A DNA stretch of 64,000 bases, from contig NZ_CP048882.1 of the NCBI RefSeq assembly GCF_015910445.1, positions 6,631,501-6,695,500 on the forward strand. The letters run 5' to 3'. This DNA comes from Streptomyces bathyalis. GTDB taxonomy: Bacteria; Actinomycetota; Actinomycetes; Streptomycetales; Streptomycetaceae. How positions within the stretch are numbered: the first letter of the stretch is position 1; the number at the start of each line of letters is the position of its first letter. Position numbers and translations under genes: made by a program. Below the pieces are notes generated by a model. It was not told the DNA's origin. It worked only from the letters and a program-made list of their open reading frames with translations, and made no database searches. Below are positions 34,371-42,579 of this stretch, piece after piece.

Positions 34371-35336
34371 TCAGCGCCTCGTGGCCGGCGCATCGGCCCT
34401 CCGGCGCGCGCGTTCCTCAGCCGCCTCGGCGTCTTCGGCCCGCCGGCGTGCCTCCCGCTCGCTCCGCTCGGCTTCCTTCTCGCGACTGCGTGAGTGTTTG
34501 CGGGCCTCCTCCGCCTCCCGGACCTCCGCACGCAGCCTGCCGAGTCGCTCCTCGGCCTCCTCCCGTGCGGCACGCGCGGCAGCCTTCTCCTTGGACGCCT
34601 GGTCCGCCTCCCGCCGCCGGCGCCGTGCCTGATCGGCGGCTTCCCGGGCGGCCCGCGCCGCCTTCCGGGCGTCCTCGGCCTGCTTCGCCTTCGCCGCCTT
34701 GTCCGCCTTCTGGTCTCTCCGGGTCCTCTGGCCCTTCCCGGCCTTCTCGGTCTGCTTCCGAGGCCGCGCGTCCGTGCCCTTCCGGGCCGTACCCGGTCGG
34801 GTGCCCGCCGCGGCCTTCGTTTCTCTGCGTGCCGTCGGCGTCGCGGCCGCTTCGCGTGCCGCCGCCTCGAACCCCGGGGTGGCGGTCAACGGCTTCGCCA
34901 GGCGCCCGGCCGCCCACTCCTGCGCGGCATCCGGATCGGCCAGCACCGCATGGAGCGTCTGCGCCACTTCGTGCCGCGCCTGAGGACTCAGCGGCTGCCC
35001 GGCGTCCGCGGCGAGCCGCCCGGCCTGCTCGGTGAGGGCGTTCACCAACTGGTGCTGCTGGTGCGAGAGGGTGCGCAGCTGAGCTCCGTCCAGATTCCGG
35101 TGCGCGCCGCGCAGTTCCTCACCGAGACGCAGCAGCGGGGCGACCTGCTGGCCCTGTTCCCGGACCAGAAGATTGCTCGCCCAGGCGGCCAGCGTGGGCC
35201 GGTGCAGGGCGCGGATGCTCGCCGCCAGTTCCCGCTGTCCGCCGGCGCGGGCGCGCCGGGCCCGGTCGTCGCGGGCGGCGGTGAACTCCTGCGGCCGCAG
35301 CCCGTACAACTCGTCCGCCACGTCGTCCAGTTCCAC
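34371..35336 (-). CDS. coiled-coil hypothetical protein
   Basis: A 321-residue protein not assigned to a function. The N-terminal part VELDDVADELYGLRPQEFTAARDDRARRARAGG, followed by ALHRPTLAAWASNLLVREQ, is a conserved actinobacterial helical domain. From about residue 175 the sequence is Ala/Arg/Lys/Glu-rich and continuous coiled coil (ARREAEEARK-like heptads), highly basic, and could bind nucleic acid. GTG 35336 has GGGAGA nine bases upstream, so I prefer it over GTG 35345 or the distant ATG 35450. It converges on the ligase gene. Confidence 0.6.
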   Translation of the reverse strand: MELDDVADELYGLRPQEFTAARDDRARRARAGGQRELAASIRALHRPTLAAWASNLLVREQGQQVAPLLRLGEELRGAHRNLDGAQLRTLSHQQHQLVNALTEQAGRLAADAGQPLSPQARHEVAQTLHAVLADPDAAQEWAAGRLAKPLTATPGFEAAAREAAATPTARRETKAAAGTRPGTARKGTDARPRKQTEKAGKGQRTRRDQKADKAAKAKQAEDARKAARAAREAADQARRRRREADQASKEKAAARAAREEAEERLGRLRAEVREAEEARKHSRSREKEAERSEREARRRAEDAEAAEERARRRADAPATRR

Positions 35337-35528
35337 GACCCGCACTCTCCCGTGCCCGCTGATGCCCGGTGCGGTTTCATCCACTGTGACCGCAATGACC
35401 GGTTGGTGACGTGCGCTTTCATTCCACCGCTCTCGGGCAGAGGTGTCCATCCGAAAGGGGCCCTGTGCAGGGACGGGAATGACGAAAGTCCTATCCAAGA
35501 CCGGCACCGGTCGCTTTACGATCGCCGA

Positions 35529-36098
35529 ATGGCCCTTCGCCTCACCCTGCTCGCATCAAGCCGCAGCTCGTCCGTACTCGACGTCCGGTTTGCGGACAGC
35601 CGATCGCTCGACGCCGCGGGCTGGGACGAGGTGAAGCGGGCGGGGCCGTCCCTCTCCCACCTTGCCGCCGCCGAGTTGCGCTACTGCTCGCCGTCGGTGC
35701 GCTGCCGGGAGACCGCCCACGCCCTGAGCCTCACCCCGGTGGCACAGCCGGCGCTGCGCGACTGCGACATGGGCCGCTGGAGCGGCTACACCCTCCGCGA
35801 GATCGCGGCCCGCGAGCCGCAGGCCGTGCAGGCATGGCTCGCGGATCCGCGCTCGGCACCGCACGGCGGCGAGTCCCTGATGACCTTCATCCAGCGCATC
35901 GGAGGGTGGCTCGACACCCGGCCGGTCAACGACGGCAGCTGGATCGTCGCGGTCACGGAGCCCGGAGTGATGAAGGCCGCGGTGTGCTACGTGCTGAAGG
36001 CGCCGCCGAAGGCGTACTGGCAGATCGACGCACAGCCGCTCTCCGTCGTGACGTTCTCGGGACGGGTGGGGGACTGGAGTCTGAGCCTGGAGAACTGA
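35529..36098 (+). CDS. degenerate histidine-phosphatase-fold protein
   Basis: A 189-residue protein with the phosphoglycerate-mutase-like fold. SPSVRCRETAHAL, CDMGRWSGYTLREI and HGGESLMTFIQRIGGWLD align with the usual core. The catalytic RHG after the first strand is replaced by ASS (LTLLASSRSSS, residues 9-11), and the second catalytic His is replaced by Glu144 in VAVTEPGVMKA. Both catalytic histidines are therefore missing and it is unlikely to be a phosphatase. Relatives occur near cobalt-transport genes in streptomycetes, but none is seen here. TACGAT (35517-35522) six bases before ATG 35529 suggests a leaderless message. Confidence 0.75.
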   Translation: MALRLTLLASSRSSSVLDVRFADSRSLDAAGWDEVKRAGPSLSHLAAAELRYCSPSVRCRETAHALSLTPVAQPALRDCDMGRWSGYTLREIAAREPQAVQAWLADPRSAPHGGESLMTFIQRIGGWLDTRPVNDGSWIVAVTEPGVMKAAVCYVLKAPPKAYWQIDAQPLSVVTFSGRVGDWSLSLEN

Positions 36099-36516
36099 CC
36101 CCCCACGCGGCGGCCACGTGGCCGGGGGCGAGGACCGGCGGCGAGGCGGCGTCCGGCGGCGGCGGGATCTCGGCGATGGGCGGCTCCACGTCCTCCGTGC
36201 AACCCGTCCGGCCGCATTCGCGGGGGAAGGCACGCACGGTGGCACCCGAGTCCGGCGGCGCCCAGGGGGGCGAAGAACTGCTCGTGCTGGGAGATGACGG
36301 CCCGGGCGCCGTACCGGAGCAGTGCCCGGCGCTCACCGGCGGTGGACGCCAACGGGCGCCGGGCGGCCCACCGGAACCGCACCGGCGGACGGGGCGTCGC
36401 GGCCGCCCGGGAAGGAATCTCCGGAAATCTCCGGCGAGGATGTCGATCCCGGCGTCTCCCGATCGACGTGAGGGTGAGAGGCGGGGGACAGCCCCGCCGC
36501 AGACCGAGGAGTCACC
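36099..36516. other. 418-bp gap without a confident gene
   Basis: No frame here looks like a complete protein. On the minus strand a patch reading RRALLRYGARAVISQHEQFF (about 36250-36340), with a neighbouring frame continuing as a Pro-rich tail, has protein-like composition and may be a frameshifted remnant, but I cannot assign it. The only clear site is GAGGAG at about 36508-36513, the ribosome-binding site of the next gene. Confidence 0.3.
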
Positions 36517-36873
36517 ATGCCGCGCTATCTGACGATGATCCGCATCGACGAGCAGAACGCACCCACCGACGACCCCGGGCCCGAGTTCCAGGAGCGCATG
36601 AACGCGCTGCTGGAGGAGATCACCAAGGCGGGAGTCATGCTGGACACCGCTGGGCTCACCCCGACCTCCGAGTCCACCCGGCTCACCTGGTCCGGCGGAC
36701 GGGTCAGCTACACGGACGGGCCCTTCACGGAGAGCAAGGAGGTCGTCGGCGGCTACTCCCTCATCCAGGCCAAGGACAAGGCCGAAGCCATGGAGTGGGC
36801 GAGGCGGTTCCTCGAGATCCACCCGGCCCACTGGGAGGTCACGGCCGAGGTCCGGGAGATCGAAGAGGGCTGA
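36517..36873 (+). CDS. YCII-related DGPF-domain protein
   Basis: A 118-residue dimeric alpha-beta barrel protein with the signature YTDGPFTESKEVVGGYSLIQA and an N-terminal YLTMIRIDE strand. DGPF proteins are regularly encoded next to ECF41/ECF42 sigma factors and are thought to be part of their stress or antibiotic response, but the chemistry is unknown. GAGGAG precedes ATG 36517. The sigma factor starts 43 bp after the stop, so the two form one unit. Confidence 0.88.
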   Translation: MPRYLTMIRIDEQNAPTDDPGPEFQERMNALLEEITKAGVMLDTAGLTPTSESTRLTWSGGRVSYTDGPFTESKEVVGGYSLIQAKDKAEAMEWARRFLEIHPAHWEVTAEVREIEEG

Positions 36874-36916
36874 CCCCGTCACCGCTTGTCCTGCGCGGCC
36901 GCGGCTGCTGTGATGG

Positions 36917-38194
36917 GTGGCCGTGACGGCAGGAAGTGTGACAGAGACGGTCGAAGCGGCATTCAGGATCGAATCCCCGCGAATCATCGCCGCCGTCACC
37001 CGCGTCGTGCGGGACGTCGGCATCGCCGAGGAGATCGCGCAGGACGCTCTGGTCGCCGCACTCGAGCAGTGGCCGGAGTCGGGCGTCCCGGACAGGCCGG
37101 GCGCCTGGCTCACGGCCACGGCCAGGCACCGCGCGGTGGATCTCGTACGCCGCAAGGAGACCTACGCGCGCAAGCTCGCGGAGGTCGGGCGGGCGATGGA
37201 GGACGTGCGGCCCGCCGGCGCCGCGGACCCGGCCGACGTCCTCGACGCCGCCGACGCCGAGGGCGGCATCGACGACGACCTGCTGCGGCTGATCTTCACC
37301 GCGTGCCATCCCGTGCTGCCGACGCAGGCACGGATCGCTCTCACGCTGCGGCTGCTGGGCGGCCTGACGACCCCCGAGATCGCCCGCGCCTTCCTGACCT
37401 CCGAACCGGCCGTCGCCCAGCGGATCGTACGGGCGAAGCGGTCACTCGCCACGGCGGGTGTGCCCTTCGAGGTGCCTCGCGCCCCCGAACGCGACGAGCG
37501 GCTCTCCTCCGTGCTCGAAGTGATCTACCTGATCTTCAACGAGGGTTACTCGGCGACTTCCGGCGACGACTGGGTGCGCCCCGGACTGTGCGAGGACGCG
37601 CTGAGGCTTGCGCGCGTCCTCGAAAGCCTCATGCCCGGCGAGGGCGAGGTGCACGGCCTCGCCGCGCTCCTGGAGTTCCAGGCCTCCCGCATCCCCGCCA
37701 GGACCGGGCCCTCCGGCGAGGCGGTGCTGCTCGCCGACCAGAACCGCGCCAAGTGGAACCGCATGCTGATGCGGCGTGGCGTGGACGCCCTGCACCGCGC
37801 GGGCCGCGGGCCGTACTCCCTCCAGGCGGCGATCGCCGCCTGCCACGCGCAGGCCGCCCGTTACGAGGAGACGGACTGGGCGGCGATCGCGGCGCTGTAC
37901 GGGCGCCTCGTCGAGCTGACGCGCTCGCCGGTGGTGGAGCTGAACCGGGCGGTCGCCGTCTCCATGGCGCACGGCCCCGCCGAGGGCCTCGAGATCGTGG
38001 ACGGCCTCGCGGACGAACCCGCCCTGAAGAGCTACCACTTGCTGCCGAGCGTCCGCGGGGACCTCCTGGAGCGTCTGGGGCGGACGGACGAGGCGCGCGC
38101 CGAGTTCGAGCGCGCCGCGTCCCTGGCCGGCAACGCCCGGGAAAAGGAGCTGCTGCTGGCCCGAGCCGCGGGCTCCGCTCCCGGAGGAGCGTGA
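36917..38194 (+). CDS. ECF42-type RNA polymerase sigma factor with C-terminal extension
   Basis: A 425-residue sigma factor. Region 2 (to about residue 75: GIAEEIAQDALVAALEQWPE, PGAWLTATARHRAVDLVRR) and region 4 (LTTPEIARAFLTSEPAVAQRIVRAKR, about 150-175) are followed by a C-terminal extension of about 240 residues with FNEGYSATSGDDW, then helical repeats (ALHRAGRGPYSLQAAIAACH, and VELNRAVAVSMAHGP). That extension, and the adjacent DGPF gene, define group ECF42. No anti-sigma gene is present, as is typical; the extension is thought to control activity. GTG 36917 is taken as start; GTG 36923 is an alternative. Confidence 0.88.
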   Translation: MAVTAGSVTETVEAAFRIESPRIIAAVTRVVRDVGIAEEIAQDALVAALEQWPESGVPDRPGAWLTATARHRAVDLVRRKETYARKLAEVGRAMEDVRPAGAADPADVLDAADAEGGIDDDLLRLIFTACHPVLPTQARIALTLRLLGGLTTPEIARAFLTSEPAVAQRIVRAKRSLATAGVPFEVPRAPERDERLSSVLEVIYLIFNEGYSATSGDDWVRPGLCEDALRLARVLESLMPGEGEVHGLAALLEFQASRIPARTGPSGEAVLLADQNRAKWNRMLMRRGVDALHRAGRGPYSLQAAIAACHAQAARYEETDWAAIAALYGRLVELTRSPVVELNRAVAVSMAHGPAEGLEIVDGLADEPALKSYHLLPSVRGDLLERLGRTDEARAEFERAASLAGNAREKELLLARAAGSAPGGA

Positions 38195-38221
38195 CGCGGC
38201 AGCGCCTGGCCGGCAGGAGGA

Positions 38222-38686
38222 TCAGTTCCGGCGGACGTACGTCACGTCGAAGTCCGGCGCCCAGTCCGCGCCGTCGGCCGAGTGCTCCCAGCCGCCGGTC
38301 ATCACGCCGCCGTCGTGTTCCACGGTGGCCGTGAAGCGCTGATGGAAACCCGGAGCGGCGCGCCGCATCGTCCACACGCCGTCGTTCACGGCCGTTCCGT
38401 AGACGCGGGCGACGCCACGCCCGTCGGCGTACAGGGTCGTGAACCCGCCCGCCGAGTCGTCGTAGCCGGTCATCGTGACGGTCGGGAAGGGGAGATGCCC
38501 CTCCCAGTCGGCCGGAACAACGGTCTCCGGGACCACATCGGTGCGCTGGACCAGGAAGGCACCGCCTTCCGCCCAGGTGAACGAGCCCCGGACCGGGCCG
38601 GTTCGGCGGCCAAGGGCCCACATGTCCCAATCGCCCACGAGGACTTCGAGCTGCCGCGCAGCATGATGGGGGACCGGTTCTCGCAT
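38222..38686 (-). CDS. DUF1579-like protein
   Basis: A 154-residue soluble beta-rich protein: LEVLVGDWDMWAL, GSFTWAEGGAFLVQRTDV, VTMTGYDDSAGGFTTLYADGRGVARVYG and a final WEHSADGADWAPDFDVTYVR. These match the DUF1579/lipocalin-like group, often found with ECF41/42-associated genes. ATG 38686 has GAGGAG six bases upstream; the longer in-frame start is not supported. It converges on the sigma factor with a 27-bp gap. Confidence 0.72.
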   Translation of the reverse strand: MREPVPHHAARQLEVLVGDWDMWALGRRTGPVRGSFTWAEGGAFLVQRTDVVPETVVPADWEGHLPFPTVTMTGYDDSAGGFTTLYADGRGVARVYGTAVNDGVWTMRRAAPGFHQRFTATVEHDGGVMTGGWEHSADGADWAPDFDVTYVRRN

Positions 38687-38894
38687 CGCTTCTCCTCGGT
38701 GCCGGAACGGAATTCCTGCCCCTGTGACGACTCGCACCGTGGGTGCGAGTGAGCGGTGCGGCAGACTCGATTCGCCGGGAATCCGGCTTCCCGCACCGGG
38801 CGAGAGCGCCCACCGGCCTCCGCATCAAGTGGCCGCGTGTGCTGTTACGTTGCCGGTTCGTGGACCGCACGCACGGCAACAGGGGGACCGGAGC

Positions 38895-39680
38895 ATGGAC
38901 TTGACCGTCACGCTGCGACGCGCTGCAGATCCTTACAGGGGCGGGCCATCAGGGAGGAAGGGCCGCCGCCGGGGGCGGAAAGCGGCGCCGGAAGCCGAGG
39001 ATGGCCGGGCCCGGTACGAACTCCTGGGGGCGCCCCTGGAGGCTGCCGGGCAGGTGATCCACCTCGACCGTGAACTGCCGCGCGGCGGAGCCCAGGAGTA
39101 CAACGCGGCGCGCAAGAAGGGCGTGCGTTCCTTCGCGATGTGGACCGATGCGCACCGGCGGCACCTTTGGGCCCGCGTCGTCACCGCCCCGGCGGGTGAC
39201 GGGAAGCCCATGCGGTACGAGGTGTACGGCGGCATGGGGGAGTTCGTGGGGAGCGCCACCCGCGAGCCCGGCTTCACCCGCGGGCACGTGCGCACCCGCT
39301 GGACCGTGGAGCAGGCGGGCGGGCCCACCGCCGTGGGGTACAAGGGCCGGTGGTTCTGGTGGTGCGTGTGGTGGCTGATCTTCCCCGTGCAGTGCGTGCT
39401 CGGGGTGGCCGCCGTCCTGGCCTTCGACGGTGACGTGTTCCGGATGCCCCGGCGGATCGGCTACCGCAGCGGCGGAACCCGGGTGCTGGACTACGGCAGC
39501 GGTATGCAGGACCACTTCCACCTGACCGCGAAGACGGCGGACTGGGACCCGCGGATGCTCGCCGCGCTCACTGCACTCCACTGCAGCCACGATGGGATCA
39601 TGGGCGAACCGTGGGACAAGGGCGCCCAGGACAAGGCCGAATCCGCGATGACGGACACGCCATCCGTCGAGCAGGCGTAG
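38895..39680 (+). CDS. hypothetical membrane-associated protein
   Basis: A 261-residue protein I cannot place in a known functional family. Visible features are a basic N-terminus (RKGRRRGRK), a soluble part with YELLGAPLEAAGQVIHLDRE and YEVYGGMGEFVGSATREPGF, one Trp-rich hydrophobic segment (WWCVWWLIFPVQCVLGVAAV, about 155-175), and a C-terminal region with DHFHLTAKTADWDPRMLAAL. The overall pattern resembles beta-rich Tubby/scramblase-like proteins, but this is a guess. ATG 38895 follows GGGGGA. Confidence 0.55.
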   Translation: MDLTVTLRRAADPYRGGPSGRKGRRRGRKAAPEAEDGRARYELLGAPLEAAGQVIHLDRELPRGGAQEYNAARKKGVRSFAMWTDAHRRHLWARVVTAPAGDGKPMRYEVYGGMGEFVGSATREPGFTRGHVRTRWTVEQAGGPTAVGYKGRWFWWCVWWLIFPVQCVLGVAAVLAFDGDVFRMPRRIGYRSGGTRVLDYGSGMQDHFHLTAKTADWDPRMLAALTALHCSHDGIMGEPWDKGAQDKAESAMTDTPSVEQA

Positions 39681-39774
39681 GGCGATCCGGTCCCACGGAG
39701 GGCTCCGGCCGGCAGGCTTGCACGATTTCGCCCCGGTGCCTTGGCGCCGTCCCCGCAGCGCGGACAATGACGAG

Positions 39775-40692
39775 ATGGAGCGGTGGATACCTGGCATGTC
39801 TTCGGTCCGGGAGCGGCTGGGCAGCAGCCTCTTCCAACGCGTGGCCGGCCCGTCCGGGGGCGAGAACCGGGCACGGATCCACGGGACGCCCGGGCCGAGA
39901 TGGTTCGGCGAGGACAGGCCCGTCCGCATCGTGCACGGTGACGCCTCGATGTTCATAGGGGGCCTGAGCGCGCTGCTGCTGCAGTCGCTGCACCCGCTGG
40001 CCATGACCGCTGTCGCGGCGCACTCCGGATACAAGGGCGATCCGTGGGGGCGCCTCCAGCGGACCAGTCTCTTCCTCGCCACGACGACGTACGGCACGGC
40101 GGACGATGCGCAGCGCGCCGTGGACAGGGTGAAAGGCGTTCACCAGCGTGTGCGGGGACGGACCGTCACGGGAGCCGAGTACCACGCGGCGGATCCGCAC
40201 CTCCTTGCCTGGGTACATGTCGCAGAGGTCGACAGCTTCTGGCGGGCCCACCGTCTCTACGGAGCGAATCCGCTGACGCCGGCCGACTACGACGGCTACG
40301 TGGCCGACATGGCGCGCGTCGGCACTGCCCTCGGCGTCGTCGATCCACCGCGCGACCGCGGGGAGTTGGCCGAGCGGATCAAGACGTACCGCTCCGAACT
40401 GCGGGCCACGCCGGAGGCCGAGGAGGCAGCGCGCTTCCTGCTCCGGCATCCCCCGGTTCCGCTGGCCGCCCGCCTTCCCTACGCCGCGATCGCCGCGGGC
40501 GCGGTCTCGCTGCTGCCTGCGTGGGCCCGAGGACCGCTGGGTCTTCCGTACCTCCCGGTGGTGGAGAAGACGGGTGTGCGCTGGGCCGGTTCAGGGATCA
40601 CGTCCGTGATCCGCTGGGCCATGGCGCGCCGTCCCCCTGAATCGCCACCCACCGGCACTTCCACTCCGGGGAGCGCAAGCAGCAGGGCATGA
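39775..40692 (+). CDS. oxygenase MpaB / latex-clearing-like (DUF2236) protein
   Basis: A 305-residue helical protein of the DUF2236/MpaB family: a start with VRIVHGDASMFIGGLSALLLQ, HPLAMTAVAAHSGYKGDPWGRLQRTS, HLLAWVHVAEVDSFWRAHRLYG and AGAVSLLPAWARGPLGLPYLP. The family includes a haem-containing rubber oxygenase (Lcp), where conserved His residues such as those in QSLHPL and AWVHVAE bind haem. I take ATG 39775; ATG 39796 and a start at 39718 are also in frame. The substrate is unknown. Confidence 0.8.
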   Translation: MERWIPGMSSVRERLGSSLFQRVAGPSGGENRARIHGTPGPRWFGEDRPVRIVHGDASMFIGGLSALLLQSLHPLAMTAVAAHSGYKGDPWGRLQRTSLFLATTTYGTADDAQRAVDRVKGVHQRVRGRTVTGAEYHAADPHLLAWVHVAEVDSFWRAHRLYGANPLTPADYDGYVADMARVGTALGVVDPPRDRGELAERIKTYRSELRATPEAEEAARFLLRHPPVPLAARLPYAAIAAGAVSLLPAWARGPLGLPYLPVVEKTGVRWAGSGITSVIRWAMARRPPESPPTGTSTPGSASSRA

Positions 40693-40978
40693 ACGTGCCG
40701 ATCATCTCTGCCCCGTTCGGCGATCTGCTGTGGACCTCGCAAGCGCTGCCAGGAGCCGTCAAGACCGTCCGGCGTCGGGAAGAGCTTCGGTGGCGCTCAG
40801 CTGGAGGGAGTTCACCGAAGCGCGCTGGATGAGCAGGGGGTCCTCAGCGGCCGCTGCAATCCGCTCTCGAACCACGGCCGGCACTTGGCCCGTACGAACT
40901 CCGCCGCCGCCAGAGCGTCGGGAGCGGCGGGCGATACTGGTCCGCGACCGAGCAGATGTACCAGGAACCGGAGTTGCC

Positions 40979-42343
40979 GTGGACGGCGCGGAGACCGCAG
41001 GCGAGGACACCGCGCGGGCGGAGAGCAGACGGGCCGGGCCGGACGTGCCGGCAGCACGGGACGCACCGGTCAAGGGCCCGCTGCCGCACACCGGTTGGCG
41101 GCGGCTGATGATGGACACCCGCCCGCTGCGCCACCTGCCCTTCCGCCGGCTGTGGTCCTCCACGGCAGTCACCGCCGTCGGCAGCCAGCTGACCGCCGTT
41201 GCCGTGCCCAAGCAGGTGTACGACATCACCGGCTCCTCGGCCTGGGTCGGCTACGCCAGCTTCGCCGGACTGATCCCGCTCGTACTCTTCGCGCTCTGGG
41301 GCGGCGCGATCGCCGACACCGTGGACCGGCGCAAGCTGCTGCTCGTCACCAACACCGGCATCGCCGTCACCTCGCTGCTGTTCTGGGTGCAGGCGGCCAC
41401 CGGCGCCGAGTCGGTCCTGGTGCTGATGGTGCTGCTGGCGTCGCAGCAGGCGTTCTTCGGCATGAACCAGACCACGCGCGGTGCCTCCGTCGCCCGGCTC
41501 GTGCCCATGGAGGAACTGCCCGCCGCGAACGCGCTGATGTCGACCGTGGGGTCCGTCGGCATGGTCTTCGGCCCCCTGCTGGCAGGCGCACTCATCCCGG
41601 TCATCGGGCTGCCGGAGCTGTATCTCATCGATGCGGTGGGACTGTGCGCGGCGATGTGGGCGGTATGGCGGCTGCCCGCCCTGCCGCCGCTGCCCCGGAC
41701 CGGGACGGAGACCGCGGCCGCTGCCCCGCGCCTCGCGGGCTGGCGTGAAGTGGCGGCCGGATTGCGGTACATCACCGCCAGCCGGGTGCTGCTGCTCTCC
41801 TTCGTGGCCGACATCGTCGCCATGGTCTTCGGCATGCCCCGCGCTCTCTTTCCGCAACTCGCCGCCACGACCTACTCGCCGTGGGGCGAAGGGCTCGCCC
41901 TGGGTCTGCTGTTCGCGGCGATCCCGATCGGAGCGGTCGCGGGCGGGCTGTTCTCCGGGACCTTCTCCCGGGCGCGCAACCACGGCGTCATGGTCATCGC
42001 CGGCGTGGTCGCCTGGGGGGTCGCCGTCGTGGGCAGCGGCCTGAGTTCGAACCTCTGGTGGGCGGCCGGCTTCCTCGTGGCGGGCGGCGTCGCCGACATG
42101 GTCGCCATGGTCTTCCGCGGCGCCATCCTCCAGTCCGTGGCCACCGACGACATGCGGGGCCGCATGCAGGGGGTGTTCCTGGTCGTGGTGGCGGGCGGCC
42201 CGCGAGTGGCCGACCTGGTGCACGGCATGGCCGGCGCCGCCCTTGGCACGCGTACGGCCGTCACCGTCGGCGGCCTTCTGGTCGTCGTCACCATGCTGGC
42301 CCTGGCGGTCACGATGCCGGCGCTTCGCCGATACCGGGCCTGA
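40979..42343 (+). CDS. MFS transporter (DHA3/enterobactin-exporter-like)
   Basis: A 454-residue transporter with about twelve helices after a cytoplasmic N-terminal tail of some 45 residues. FRRLWSSTAVTAVGSQLTAVAVPKQVYDITGSS opens helix 1; the A-loop is GGAIADTVDRRKLLLV; NQTTRGASVARLV and VLLLSFVADIVAMVFGMPRALFPQLA are typical of the multidrug/EntS-like subfamily. It should export a hydrophobic drug or metabolite. GTG 40979 has GGAG five bases upstream. The preceding 286 bp hold no clear gene. Confidence 0.8.
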   Translation: MDGAETAGEDTARAESRRAGPDVPAARDAPVKGPLPHTGWRRLMMDTRPLRHLPFRRLWSSTAVTAVGSQLTAVAVPKQVYDITGSSAWVGYASFAGLIPLVLFALWGGAIADTVDRRKLLLVTNTGIAVTSLLFWVQAATGAESVLVLMVLLASQQAFFGMNQTTRGASVARLVPMEELPAANALMSTVGSVGMVFGPLLAGALIPVIGLPELYLIDAVGLCAAMWAVWRLPALPPLPRTGTETAAAAPRLAGWREVAAGLRYITASRVLLLSFVADIVAMVFGMPRALFPQLAATTYSPWGEGLALGLLFAAIPIGAVAGGLFSGTFSRARNHGVMVIAGVVAWGVAVVGSGLSSNLWWAAGFLVAGGVADMVAMVFRGAILQSVATDDMRGRMQGVFLVVVAGGPRVADLVHGMAGAALGTRTAVTVGGLLVVVTMLALAVTMPALRRYRA

Positions 42344-42579
42344 GCCGGGCGGGAACAGTGACTGCATCGCCTGGTGATCAGCCGCTCGAACCCACCGTCC
42401 GGAAGCACGGAGAACCAGCACGCGTGAGGCGTACGTGCCGGCTGCGCCGAACTGAACGCTCTCCCGGGCCCCGCATCGGCGTCCGGTTGACCGGCGGCGC
42501 GCCTTGCCTTCGCGGTGTACAGCAGTAGCGTCGCCGGCAGGACTGTGTTCGTGACGGGCAGACAGAAGAGGATCGCGCA

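Noticed and set aside
40689..40832. 47-codon frame starting at ATGA overlap with the MpaB-like gene stop
   Set aside because: The overlap is suggestive of coupling, but the peptide (MNVPIISAPFGDLLWTSQAL...) has no homology I recognise and turns basic and random.
42344..42579. Possible small gene before pyruvate carboxylase
   Set aside because: No frame with a ribosome-binding site and protein-like composition; only a weak promoter is visible.
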